Shown here: positions 16,926 to 26,601 of the stretch, one piece after another
How positions within the stretch are numbered: the stretch's first letter is position 1
How the letters are laid out: each line of letters opens with the position of its first letter
Origin: PKWO01 sp036561005
Lineage (GTDB): Bacteria > Pseudomonadota > Gammaproteobacteria > Burkholderiales > Burkholderiaceae_D
Reading direction: 5' to 3'
Length of the DNA: 64,000 nucleotides
Assembly (NCBI GenBank): GCA_036561005.1
Contig: DATBQE010000239.1
Span: 1-64,000, forward strand
Made by a program: the position numbers and the translations under genes
Notes under the pieces: model-generated
What the model was told of the DNA's origin: nothing
Databases searched by the model: none
The model's input: only the letters and a program-made list of their open reading frames with translations

Positions 16926-19900
16926 CTACTTGGCCTTGGCCACGGCCTTGTTCTGCGTCACCAACGGCTGCAGCGCCGGAATCAGGGACTTGAGCAATTG
17001 CACGGTCAAGGCGCTGGTGAAATTATAATCGGCCGCATATGGTTCGTGCACATAGGCCGTGATGGTGCCGAAGTATCTGTCGCCGATAAGGAAGACAAAA
17101 GTGGCGGAGCGGTTGACCGCGCGCGATTCGATGAGCCTGCCGCCCGGCGCATAGGTTTCGTAGCGCTGGTCGCCGGTGCCGGTCTTGCCGCCGATTTCGA
17201 TGGCCGTGCCGTCCTTTTGCCCGAAGCCGTTGCGCAGGCGCACGCCGGTGCCGCCCTGCACCACGTCGATGAGAGAGCGGCGCACGATGTCGGTCAATTC
17301 TTCCGGCAGCATGCGCTTGCCGCCCGGCGGCACCTGCGCGAAATGGGTTTCATACGGCGTGCCCTTGGCGAATTGCATGCCTTGCAATTTGCGCACCGGC
17401 ATGAGCATGCCGCGATTGACGATGATGCCCATCAATTCGGCCAACGAGGCGGGCCGGTCGCCCGATGCGCCGAGCGCGCTGGCGATGGACGGCGTCAACG
17501 CGCCGAAGGGGTAGCCCAGGCGGCGCCAGGCCGCGCCGATTTCCTGGAAGGCTTCCAGCTCCAGCAACTGGCGTATGCGCGTCTCCTGGGTGCGTTTGTT
17601 GTGCGTCTTGAACAGCCACTCGTAGACTTGCTGGCGCTCGTCGCGGCTGGCTTCGGCGCATTGGGCAAAGGTGGCGTCCGGGTGCGCGCGCAGATAGCCG
17701 ACCAGCCACAGTTCAAGCGGATGCACGCCGGCCAGGTAGCCGCGGTCATTCAATGAATATTGCTCGATGCCGAATTTGTCGTACAGGGTTTGCAGGGTCT
17801 GGTCGTTCAGTTCCGCTTCGGGGAATTCGGCACGCATCAATGCGCTGAAGCGCGCGATATCGGCTTGCGGTTCCAGGCTGCGGTAAATGATGGCCAGGCG
17901 CTTGGGGCGTGCGTGGATGGAATCGATCAGCATCTGTTCCGCTTCGTCGCTGTTCTTGCCCGCATACTTCTTGTAGAAGCGACCGAGAAATTCCTTGCCT
18001 TCCTTGTCGGCAAAGCGCGACAGCGCGGCGCGGCGCACGGTGTCGCCCGGCTCGGCGGCGTTGTTCTGGTCGTCGTCCCGATCATCGTTGCCGGCGTTCT
18101 TCTTGCCGCGCTTTTTCCCTTTTTTAGCGGCATCCGCTGCGCTGTGCCGGGCCTCCCCGGCCGGTGTCGCGGGCCCCGCTGCATCGGCCAGGCGCTGGAT
18201 GTTGGCGCTGGAAGTCTTGAATTCGTAGTAGCGCACGATGTCGCGCATCAGGCGCACGAACACCAGATTGACGGAGTGCTGGAAACCCTCGCGCACAGTC
18301 ATTGTGCGGTGGTTCTCTTCGGGCTCGAAGTTTTCGAATTGCTGCTCGCCGCCGCCGGTGAAAAATACTTCCGCCGGATTGCCGGAATAGGTGCGCAGCA
18401 TGGCCGCTTCCAGCGTATCGGCCAGCGTGCTGTGCGGGTTGGCGGCAAAATAATCGAGCGCCCATTTGCTCAGCACGTCTTCATGGTCGACCGGCACGCG
18501 CGCCACATCGGCTGGCTCCATGTCGGCATAAAATTTGTGCAGGTTGGTGATGATTTCCAGGTAGGTGATCAGCGTGCGCAGCTTGGCCGTGGAACCGAGA
18601 TTGAGGCGCGCGCCGCTGTTGATGTCGAAAGGCTGGTCGAGGTTGTCGGTCTGCACGCGCAGGAAGTTGGCGTCGGCGCCGCGCTCGAACAGGGTGAAGC
18701 TGAAGGTCAAGCGCCCCGGATTGTCGCCCGGCGCCAGCATGTTGTGGCCGAACAGCTCCGCCGCCTTGGCGTGGGCCGGGTCGCGCAGGTCGCGCAGCAC
18801 CTGCGTCACGGCTTGCTGGATGTCGGCGTCGAGCGTGGTTTGCACCGACATGTCGATGCGGTCGAGGTCATACAGATGCGACGTGTGCAACAAGCCGGAA
18901 AGGTCGGCGCGCAGGGTATTGACCGCCTTGCGCGAGACGAACGAGCCGGCCGGCTCCGACAGCGCGCCCTGATACAAATCGAGCTTCAGCGGCAAGGCAG
19001 CCTTTTCCAGCGCCGGCGAGACGATGCCGGCCGCGCCCAGCAGGCGCAAATGGTTATTGGTCATTTGCATCAGGGCCGGCGCGCCTTCGCGCAGAAAATA
19101 GGAAGGGCGGCGTTGCGCAATCATCAACGACAGGGCCTGTTTATAGGCCAGCGCCAGCGCAGCCAGATGTTGCGCGTCTGTTTCCTTCGGCGCATTTTTC
19201 AGCAAGGTGTTGGTATCGGCAAAATCGCGCCCATACCAGGCCCACATGCCGTCGCCCAGCCCGTTGATCTCGCCATAGCCGGCCTTGGCCGTCAGCGGCA
19301 CGGTGTTCAGGTAGGCCACCACGGTCTGGCGCCGGCTCGCCGTCGTGTCCGGCCCATGCAGGTAGGCGCGGATCGAGGCCGATTCCATCTGCAGCAGTTT
19401 TTCCTTGGCCGAGGTGGTGCGGCCGTCGGGCGAATGACGGTATTTTTCAATCTGCGTCACCAGCGTGCTGGCGCCGGGCGCTTCGTGCGAAGGGCTAATT
19501 GCGTGCAAGCCCTGATCGAGCACGGCGCGGTCGAGCCGGCTCCAGTTGACGGCCGGGTTGCGGTTGGGGTGCGCCGGGTCGAGCAATTCACGGTCTTCAA
19601 TGAACAGCAGCGTATCGGTCAGCAATTTGGGCACGGCGTCGAAATTGGCGTACACGCGCTCGGGCGAACGCGCGCTGTACAACAGTTTCTCTTTGTTATC
19701 ATACAGGTCGAGACCGGCCTGATCCTTTTCCGGATAGATGGGCGGCAATGGCAGGTTCAACAACTCGGGCGACATGCGCGCCTGCTGCGTGACGACGAAA
19801 TTCTGCTGGTTCAGCAACTTGGTGTATTCGGGAATTTTGCTATAACCAAGCCGCTCGTCATAGGGCCCGGTTTTGGGAAAGCGGATCGCCTTGCTCGGCC

Positions 19901-20060
19901 CCTCACCCATCTTGTAGCGCAACCCGGCGGCGATCCTGGAGAAATATTGGGCCTGGTAATGCGACGAGCGCATTTCGTGCAGCACCATCCCTGCAGCGAT
20001 GGCCAGCAAAATGAATAGGATGAGCAGGATCTTGAACTTGAGGGTGCGGAAAAAAGACAC
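16926..20060 (-). CDS. Class A penicillin-binding protein with a large insertion
   Basis: About 1044 residues if translation starts at GTG 20060, just before the membrane anchor (SFFRTLKFKILLILFILLAIAAG); ATG 20132 and GTG 20159 also lie in frame. The glycosyltransferase (GT51) part has the catalytic Glu155 (FIEDREL) and GASTLVTQIEKY. The transpeptidase part has STAK (Ser490), SVN (Ser596) and KTGTG (Lys959). SVN and KTG are 363 residues apart, much more than usual; the insertion starts with a Lys/Asp-rich linker (AAKKGKKRGKKNAGNDDRDDDQ) and continues as a helical region. It polymerises and crosslinks peptidoglycan at the outer face of the inner membrane. No neighbour shares the strand. Confidence 0.85.
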   Translation of the reverse strand: MSFFRTLKFKILLILFILLAIAAGMVLHEMRSSHYQAQYFSRIAAGLRYKMGEGPSKAIRFPKTGPYDERLGYSKIPEYTKLLNQQNFVVTQQARMSPELLNLPLPPIYPEKDQAGLDLYDNKEKLLYSARSPERVYANFDAVPKLLTDTLLFIEDRELLDPAHPNRNPAVNWSRLDRAVLDQGLHAISPSHEAPGASTLVTQIEKYRHSPDGRTTSAKEKLLQMESASIRAYLHGPDTTASRRQTVVAYLNTVPLTAKAGYGEINGLGDGMWAWYGRDFADTNTLLKNAPKETDAQHLAALALAYKQALSLMIAQRRPSYFLREGAPALMQMTNNHLRLLGAAGIVSPALEKAALPLKLDLYQGALSEPAGSFVSRKAVNTLRADLSGLLHTSHLYDLDRIDMSVQTTLDADIQQAVTQVLRDLRDPAHAKAAELFGHNMLAPGDNPGRLTFSFTLFERGADANFLRVQTDNLDQPFDINSGARLNLGSTAKLRTLITYLEIITNLHKFYADMEPADVARVPVDHEDVLSKWALDYFAANPHSTLADTLEAAMLRTYSGNPAEVFFTGGGEQQFENFEPEENHRTMTVREGFQHSVNLVFVRLMRDIVRYYEFKTSSANIQRLADAAGPATPAGEARHSAADAAKKGKKRGKKNAGNDDRDDDQNNAAEPGDTVRRAALSRFADKEGKEFLGRFYKKYAGKNSDEAEQMLIDSIHARPKRLAIIYRSLEPQADIARFSALMRAEFPEAELNDQTLQTLYDKFGIEQYSLNDRGYLAGVHPLELWLVGYLRAHPDATFAQCAEASRDERQQVYEWLFKTHNKRTQETRIRQLLELEAFQEIGAAWRRLGYPFGALTPSIASALGASGDRPASLAELMGIIVNRGMLMPVRKLQGMQFAKGTPYETHFAQVPPGGKRMLPEELTDIVRRSLIDVVQGGTGVRLRNGFGQKDGTAIEIGGKTGTGDQRYETYAPGGRLIESRAVNRSATFVFLIGDRYFGTITAYVHEPYAADYNFTSALTVQLLKSLIPALQPLVTQNKAVAKAK

Positions 20061-20389
20061 TATAGCGGCGCAGTCGGTGTTGATGATGGCGATGATGACA
20101 AGAAAAGCTCTCCGGCTTCGCCCCGGTCGCATCGCGCAGCGGGAATGGAAGCCACGCACCGATTGTAAGGGGTTTCCCAGTCATTTTGAAGATTTGTCGC
20201 GTATGACCAACAGCGTTGGGCACCTACTTTCACTTCCACCCCGAGGACGGCCAGAAGATGTCTCCGTTTTCGCTTTCTCGGAATGATTTTCACATGTTGA
20301 TCCAACCAGCAATCAATTTTTCGGGATTTGCATCATGCCGCGCAATTCCTGGCTTAATATTGGGTTTCCTCAGGTTACGAAGACTTATC

Positions 20390-23080
20390 ATGGCAAGAAG
20401 CTTTGTGCATACCGCTGCCGTTGCATTGCTTATATTTGGCACGGCATTCTCCCTCGGCGGATGCGGCGGCAATCCGGGCGAAGCGGCCGATGCGCAAAAC
20501 AAATTGCAGGCCAGGCAACCCGGGCGCATGGCCAAACAGGCCGGCTCGCCGTATGCGTCCGCCGTGCAGGAACTCTATGTCGCCTATTTCGGCCGCCCCG
20601 CAGACCCGGCCGGCTTGACCAACTTCGCTGCGGCCCTGGCCGCCGCCAATGCGCCGGCTGACCTGCAAAGCCTCACCTCCGCCTATTCGACCAACCAGGC
20701 GGTGCGCACGCTGATCGACAGCTTCGGCACCAGCAAGGAATCGCAAACTTTGTATGGCAGCGGCACGACGCAGGATTTTGTCACTGCAGTGTTCAAAAAC
20801 GTCCTTGGCCGGGCGCCGCAGCAGGCCGGGCTGAGCTACTGGTCGGATGCGATTGACAAGGGGTCGCTCAGCAAAGGCAATGCGGCGCTGGCCATCATGA
20901 ACGGTGCGCTGACCAATACCACGGCGCAAGGGCTGATCGATGCACAACTGGTCAATAACCGGCTGGCTGTCGCGGCGAGCTTTACCGCCCAAACTGCAAG
21001 CCAGGGGGCGACTTATGCCTACACCGGCGCCGGCGCGGCCGCCGCTGCGCGCGCCATGCTGAGCCAAGTGGACGGACAAACCCAGGTGGCGTCGTTCTCG
21101 CCGACGATTTCGACCACGATCACCGGCCTTCTGCACAGTGCACCCGGGGTATCGCTGCTGGCGGGCGATATTCGCCCCGGCAACAATCAGAATGCGGCAG
21201 GCCCAATGGTGCGCGATAGCGTCGGCAATTTGTATGTGATCCACGATTACGTCATCGACAAAATCACGCCCGACGGAACCTTCACGGTTTTTGCCGGCAC
21301 TCCCAATGTCACGGGGTATGCCGACGGCACCGGCACAGCCGCAATGTTTAACTATCTCAATGGCATAGGGATCGACAGTCGCGACAATCTTTACGTCTCC
21401 GACATGTACAACCACGTGATCCGCAAGATCACGCCGGCCGGTGTAGTGACAACTTTTGCAGGATCACAAATCCAACCCGGCAACGCCGACGGCACGGGGG
21501 CGGCAGCGCAATTCGCCAATCCAGGCGCGATGGTGGTCGATGCTGCCGACAATATCTACGTGATGGACAATTCCTTGCGCAAGATCTCGCCTGCCGGTGT
21601 GGTGACGACCGTCAATGGCTATGGCGGACCTTGCGGCAATATTGCTTTAGGATCATGCTTCGCACAAGTTGAAGCGATGACAATGGACAGCTCCGGTAAT
21701 CTCTATATCGCCGAAAGCTGGTTCAATACAGTACGCAAGATGACACGAGATGGCGCTGTCTCCATCATCGCCGGTGCACCCGGCGTACGCGGTATGACCG
21801 ACGGCCCGGCAGCGAATGCATCTTTCGAACATCCACGAGCAATTGCCGTCGACAATGCAGGCAACCTATTCGTGGGTGATGGTGTTTACTATGATTTTGG
21901 CGCTCAATCGTTCAGCCCGGATCTTACGATACGCAAGATTTCGGTCGATGGAACTGTCTCTACAGTGGCGGGGGCCGCATCACCGTCCGGCGGATATGTC
22001 GACGGCCCGGCACAAATATCGCGCCTGGACGGCGCGTACGGCATGCTGTTCGACGCGCAAGGCAATCTCGTGTTTTGCGACGGCATCGGCGCACTCCGCA
22101 AGCTGTCGCCGTCGGGAATCGTATCGACTGTCGCGGGTTTCTATGGATTCGTCGGCATTGCCGATGGACTCAGTGCGGCTGCCGGCTTCTACCAGCCCAA
22201 GGGCATTGTCGCCGACAGCGACGGCAACGCCTACGTGGTTGACAGCCGCAACGACACAATACGGAAGATCACGCCGGCAGGATACGTGACCACGCTGGCG
22301 GGTACCGCGCAATTGGCCTTGTCCCGCGACGGTTCGCTCGCCGCCGCAACTTTTCTCAATCCTGTCGGGCTGGCGCGTGACGCAGGCGGCAACATGTATG
22401 TGACTGAAAACGGCAGCGTGCGCCGTATCAGCACAACAGGTACAGTCACGCAGTTGGCGACAGGGATCGACTTGACCATAGCCGGCAATCAATTTTATTT
22501 CTACAACCCATGCGGGATTGCAGTCGACCTATCCGGCAACGTCTATGCCACCGACACTACCATCAATGGCGTCATCAAGATCGCGCCGAACGGCACCGCT
22601 GCGCCGTTGGCAGGATTTTCTTCTATTGGCGGCTCGAATGATGGCACCGGCACCGCAGCGAGTTTCAAAAAGCCGAGCGGCATAGCGCTCGACGCCGCCG
22701 GCTACGCCTACGTGGCCGACACGGGCAACAACTCGATCCGCAAGATTTCACCGGCGGGCGTTGTCACAACCCTGGCCGGCAGCGCCGGCAATGCCGGCGC
22801 TGCAGACGGAGCAGGCAGCGCGGCAAGGTTCAATCAACCGATCGGCGTGGCGCTAGACCCCAGCGGCAACCTGTACGTGGCCGACAGCGGCAATAACCTG
22901 ATCCGCAAGATCACACCGGCAGGCGTGGTCAGCACAGTTGCCGGCACGACCAATGCCTACCGCACTATCCTCGGCCCCTTGCCCGCCGCGATCCAGAGCC
23001 CGCAATACCTGACCCTGGTCGGCGCCAAGACGCTGTACGTGACGGCTGCCAACGCCGTGGTACAGGTGAATTTGCCTTGA
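20390..23080 (+). CDS. Lipoprotein with DUF4214 and NHL beta-propeller (copy 1)
   Basis: 896 residues from ATG 20390, the start of a lipoprotein signal (ALLIFGTAFSLGGCGG). Residues ~45-170 are a DUF4214 region (ELYVAYFGRPADPAGLTNF and NVLGRAPQQAGLSYW), found mostly in exported proteins. From ~260 on come repeated NHL blades: IRKITPAGVVTT and variants recur about every 55-60 residues with intervening ADGTGTAAxF and VDxxGNxYVxD. This should form one or two beta-propellers outside the inner membrane. Function unknown; ligand binding or surface structure is plausible. Followed at once by a paralogue. Confidence 0.88.
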   Translation: MARSFVHTAAVALLIFGTAFSLGGCGGNPGEAADAQNKLQARQPGRMAKQAGSPYASAVQELYVAYFGRPADPAGLTNFAAALAAANAPADLQSLTSAYSTNQAVRTLIDSFGTSKESQTLYGSGTTQDFVTAVFKNVLGRAPQQAGLSYWSDAIDKGSLSKGNAALAIMNGALTNTTAQGLIDAQLVNNRLAVAASFTAQTASQGATYAYTGAGAAAAARAMLSQVDGQTQVASFSPTISTTITGLLHSAPGVSLLAGDIRPGNNQNAAGPMVRDSVGNLYVIHDYVIDKITPDGTFTVFAGTPNVTGYADGTGTAAMFNYLNGIGIDSRDNLYVSDMYNHVIRKITPAGVVTTFAGSQIQPGNADGTGAAAQFANPGAMVVDAADNIYVMDNSLRKISPAGVVTTVNGYGGPCGNIALGSCFAQVEAMTMDSSGNLYIAESWFNTVRKMTRDGAVSIIAGAPGVRGMTDGPAANASFEHPRAIAVDNAGNLFVGDGVYYDFGAQSFSPDLTIRKISVDGTVSTVAGAASPSGGYVDGPAQISRLDGAYGMLFDAQGNLVFCDGIGALRKLSPSGIVSTVAGFYGFVGIADGLSAAAGFYQPKGIVADSDGNAYVVDSRNDTIRKITPAGYVTTLAGTAQLALSRDGSLAAATFLNPVGLARDAGGNMYVTENGSVRRISTTGTVTQLATGIDLTIAGNQFYFYNPCGIAVDLSGNVYATDTTINGVIKIAPNGTAAPLAGFSSIGGSNDGTGTAASFKKPSGIALDAAGYAYVADTGNNSIRKISPAGVVTTLAGSAGNAGAADGAGSAARFNQPIGVALDPSGNLYVADSGNNLIRKITPAGVVSTVAGTTNAYRTILGPLPAAIQSPQYLTLVGAKTLYVTAANAVVQVNLP

Positions 23081-23127
23081 ATTTTCCTTGAGCCTGCCTT
23101 GAGCCTGCCGTGAATCTGCCATGAGCC
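23077..23127 (+). repeat. 11-bp tandem repeat carrying stop codons in all frames
   Basis: Five 11-base units from 23077: TTGAATTTTCC, TTGAGCCTGCC twice, GTGAATCTGCC, then ATGAGCC. The stop codon of the first lipoprotein gene lies in the first unit, and each unit repeats TGA; since 11 is not a multiple of 3, TGA occurs in all three frames. Confidence 0.75.
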
Positions 23128-23177
23128 ACAGCCTACATATTGAGATTGCCCCACAAAATCGTTCCCGGAAACCCGTC

Positions 23178-25874
23178 ATGCAAAGAATCGTCCGCCCTAT
23201 CCTTCTAACCTGCCTCACCTGCCTGCTGGGCGCCTTCCTCAACGGCTGCGGCGGCAATTCGGGCCGGCCCGAAGCACAGAACAAGCACGCAAGCCGCGCA
23301 GTCAAGCAGGCGGCATCGCCCTATGCCACCGTGGTGCAGGAACTTTATGTCGCCTATTTCGGCCGCCCCGCCGATCCGGGTGGCCTGGCCAACTTCGAAA
23401 ACGCCCTGGCCGGCGCCGGCGCGCCGGCCGGCATTCAAGACCTGACTGCAGCCTATGCAAGCAACAAGCAGGTGCAGAGCTTGATCGACAGCTTCGGCAC
23501 CAGCAAGGAATCGCAAACGCTGTATGGCAGCGGCAGCACGCAAGACTTCGTGACGGCGGTGTTTACTCATGTGCTCGGCCGCGCGCCGCTATCCGAGGGG
23601 CTGTCTTACTGGTCCGGCGCCATCGACAAAGGAACGCTGAGCAAGGGCGACGCGGCATTGGCCATCATGGCCGGCGCGCTGGCCAACACGACGGTGCAGG
23701 GACAGGTCGATACGGCATTGATCAATAACCGGCTCACCGTGGCAGCGGACTTCACCGCCGAGCTGGCGAACGGCAGCACAAGCGACACCTACAGCGGCGC
23801 CGCGGCGGCCGGCACGGCGCGCAGCATGCTGAGCCAGGTCGGCGCGTACACCGACATTTCTCAGTTCGCAGCCGTCATCACGTCCACCATCGGCACCATC
23901 GCTACGAACTCTCCCGGGATACACCTGGTGGCGGGGGACATTCGAGCCGGGGTCAATTTGTTATATCCGACCGGCATGGTGCAAGACGCTGCGGGCAACA
24001 TGTATGTAACGGACCAGACCAACAACACCGTCGACAAAATCACACCGGACGGCACATTGACGATTATCGCCGGCTCGCCCGGCGTGGCGGACTACGCCGA
24101 CGGCACCGGCACTGCAGCGCGTTTCAACGCGCCATGGGGCATCGGCATGGACAGCCACGGCAATCTTTTTGTCGCAGACGACGGCAACGCCGTCATCAGA
24201 AAAATCACGCCTGCAGGCGTGGTAAGCACGCTGGCCGGATCGCCCAAAGGGTTCGGACAAAGCGACGGGACCGGCACTGCGGCGTCGTTCTTTACGCCGA
24301 CAGGACTGGTGATCGATTCGCGCGACAACATTTATGTCGCCGACACCGAGAACAGCTATATCCGCAAGGTCACGCCTGCCGGCGTGGTAACAACTGTGAT
24401 CGGAACCGGCGGGCCGTGCGACAGCATTCCCGCCCGAGGTTGCTTTGGCGCCCCCTTGGGCTTGACCTTCGACGCCGCCGGCAATCTCTATGTGGCAGAC
24501 TCATACTACGGCACCGTACGCAAAATGACGACGAACGGCGTCGTGTCGATCATCGCCGGCACGCCCGGCGTGCACGGTTTGGACAACGGTGTGGGCGCTG
24601 CAGCGACGTTCAATTCACCGAGCGCCATTGCAGTGGACGCCGCAGGCAATATCTTCGTGAGCGATCCACCCAGAGTCGCCATGCAGTATTACGATATGGC
24701 GGATTTTACGATTCGCAAAATCAGCCCGGACGGCACGGTTTCCACCTTTGCCGGAAGCAAGTCAACCTTTACGCAATATATCGACGGACCGCTCGCAAGC
24801 GCGCGATTCGGCTATGTCTATGGGCTGCTGTTCGACAAAAACGGCACCCTCTATATGGCCGACAGCACCTACAGCACGATCCGCGCCATGGACACGGCAG
24901 GAAACGTTTCGACCTTTGTCAGCCGATATGGCTTTCCAGGTTCGGCAAACGGAACCGGCCAGGCCGCCGACTTTTTTCAGCCGACAGGCATCGTGGCCGA
25001 TGCATCGGGCAATCTTTATGTGTCCGATACCCGCAACGATACGATACGTAAAATTACCGCGTCCGGAGAGGTCACGACCAAGAACGGAGAAGTTCAATTT
25101 GGCATGGATTACTTCTATGGAACCCAAACCTTTGACTTGGCCGGACCGACCGGACTCGCCTTTGACCAGGGCGGCAATCTTTATCTGGCCGATCACGCAG
25201 GCAACTCGATCCTCGTCGTTCCGCCCACCCCGAGTCTCCCGAGAATACTCAACAGGAACGCCTCCTCCGACATAGGCGGCAGTACAAGCTATTTCCAGGA
25301 CCCGAGCGGCTGCGCAGTCGACGCCGCGGGCACCATCTACCTGACCGATACGACCTCCGGCGATGTCAGAAAAGTGGCACCGGACGGCAGTTCCACTCTC
25401 CTCGCCGGCAATCCGGGACACCCCGGCTCGGCCGACGGCAGCGGCATGGCTGCTGCGTTCAATGCGCCGACCGGCATCGCCGTGGACGCGGCCGGTAATG
25501 CCTATGTTGCCGATTCGGGCAACAACACGATACGCAAAATTACACCGGGCGGCGCGGTCACAACGCTCGCCGGCAAAGCCGGGGCCGGTGGCTATGCCGA
25601 CGGCAACGGGACGGCGGCGGCGTTCAATAACCCGATTGGCGTGACACTCGACGCCGGCGGCAATCTCTATGTGGCCGACAGCGGCAACAACATCATCCGC
25701 AAGATCACGCCGGCCAGCATGGTGACAACCGTGGCAGGCACTTACGGCACCGCGCGCAACATACTGGGACCCATGCCGGGCGGCCTCTACAAACCGCAAT
25801 ACCTGACTTTCGTCTGGCCGAGCACGCTTTATGTCACCACGGCCAATGCCGTCGTGCGGGTAAATTTGCCCTGA
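23178..25874 (+). CDS. Lipoprotein with DUF4214 and NHL beta-propeller (copy 2)
   Basis: 898 residues from ATG 23178, which opens a lipoprotein signal (VRPILLTCLTCLLGAFLNGC). Same layout as the gene before it: DUF4214 (ELYVAYFGRPADPGGLANF, IDSFGTSKESQTLYGSG) then NHL blades with IRKITPAGVVST-type motifs. Large stretches are identical or nearly so to copy 1, including the C-terminal YVTxANAVVxVNLP, so this is a tandem duplication that has since diverged in mid-propeller. The 97-base gap has no obvious terminator, so the two may be co-transcribed. Confidence 0.88.
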   Translation: MQRIVRPILLTCLTCLLGAFLNGCGGNSGRPEAQNKHASRAVKQAASPYATVVQELYVAYFGRPADPGGLANFENALAGAGAPAGIQDLTAAYASNKQVQSLIDSFGTSKESQTLYGSGSTQDFVTAVFTHVLGRAPLSEGLSYWSGAIDKGTLSKGDAALAIMAGALANTTVQGQVDTALINNRLTVAADFTAELANGSTSDTYSGAAAAGTARSMLSQVGAYTDISQFAAVITSTIGTIATNSPGIHLVAGDIRAGVNLLYPTGMVQDAAGNMYVTDQTNNTVDKITPDGTLTIIAGSPGVADYADGTGTAARFNAPWGIGMDSHGNLFVADDGNAVIRKITPAGVVSTLAGSPKGFGQSDGTGTAASFFTPTGLVIDSRDNIYVADTENSYIRKVTPAGVVTTVIGTGGPCDSIPARGCFGAPLGLTFDAAGNLYVADSYYGTVRKMTTNGVVSIIAGTPGVHGLDNGVGAAATFNSPSAIAVDAAGNIFVSDPPRVAMQYYDMADFTIRKISPDGTVSTFAGSKSTFTQYIDGPLASARFGYVYGLLFDKNGTLYMADSTYSTIRAMDTAGNVSTFVSRYGFPGSANGTGQAADFFQPTGIVADASGNLYVSDTRNDTIRKITASGEVTTKNGEVQFGMDYFYGTQTFDLAGPTGLAFDQGGNLYLADHAGNSILVVPPTPSLPRILNRNASSDIGGSTSYFQDPSGCAVDAAGTIYLTDTTSGDVRKVAPDGSSTLLAGNPGHPGSADGSGMAAAFNAPTGIAVDAAGNAYVADSGNNTIRKITPGGAVTTLAGKAGAGGYADGNGTAAAFNNPIGVTLDAGGNLYVADSGNNIIRKITPASMVTTVAGTYGTARNILGPMPGGLYKPQYLTFVWPSTLYVTTANAVVRVNLP

Positions 25875-26150
25875 ACGCAAGGTCCTGTGTCGGCATTGCC
25901 CAAGCAATTCACGATCGCAAGACAGGCATGAATGGAATTTAGCGCGACGTGCCTGTCGTTCGTGTGCCTGGTGGCGCCCACGACGCATGCGGTGGCGCAT
26001 AGCACGAGCTGACCACATTGCACAACAGGCTCTCTGGCTCCGCCGCCGTCGCCTGGTGCGGCGGGAATGAAAGCCAGGTCGCGACTGACCGGTGCCTGGC
26101 GGCGCGTCAGGCGACGTGCAGCCACCAGGAACTTCACACAATGGCCGACG

Positions 26151-26597
26151 CTACAACACTTCCATGACCGTCAGATAAACGGTATTCCCGTCACGATAGC
26201 CGTCGCTGAGAAACACACTGTCGTTGAGCCATTGCAGCGCGCCCGGCGGCGCGCAAAAACGCATGACCCCGCGAAAATACGGCGCAGCCTCGACCTCGCC
26301 GGATTTGGCCATGCGGCGAATGCCGGTGTTTTCGATCAGCAGCTTGCCGTGGGCGCCAAGATCCACTGCGTAGCGGGCGAGCAGCTCGATGGTGCCGTCC
26401 GGCCGCACGGCTTGCACGTCGGACCCGCCGGGCAGGATCGCGCCGCTGAAATCGGGACCGGTGAGTTTTCCGCCGACGATGGGGACCATGCGGCGCTCCA
26501 TTCCGCCCAGTTCGCCCAGCGTGATCGGCGCAGCCACAATCACTTCAATCTGCAGCGCCTTGCGCAGCACCGCCGGCTTGCTTGTCGTGGCGTGCAT
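26151..26597 (-). CDS. DUF3237 family protein
   Basis: 148 residues. It opens with IEVIVAAPITLGELGGMERRMVPIVGGKLTGPDFSGAILPGGSDVQ, the characteristic beginning of DUF3237 proteins, which form a small beta barrel. These genes often sit beside aromatic catabolism or flavoenzyme genes, but no activity is established to my knowledge. It starts four bases after the stop of the flavin monooxygenase gene, so the two are an operon. Confidence 0.88.
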   Translation of the reverse strand: MHATTSKPAVLRKALQIEVIVAAPITLGELGGMERRMVPIVGGKLTGPDFSGAILPGGSDVQAVRPDGTIELLARYAVDLGAHGKLLIENTGIRRMAKSGEVEAAPYFRGVMRFCAPPGALQWLNDSVFLSDGYRDGNTVYLTVMEVL

Positions 26598-26601
26598 GAC
26601 C

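Noticed and set aside
17760..20018. A 752-codon plus-strand frame opposite the penicillin-binding protein gene
   Set aside because: Shadow of a high-GC gene; the minus-strand product has all class A motifs.
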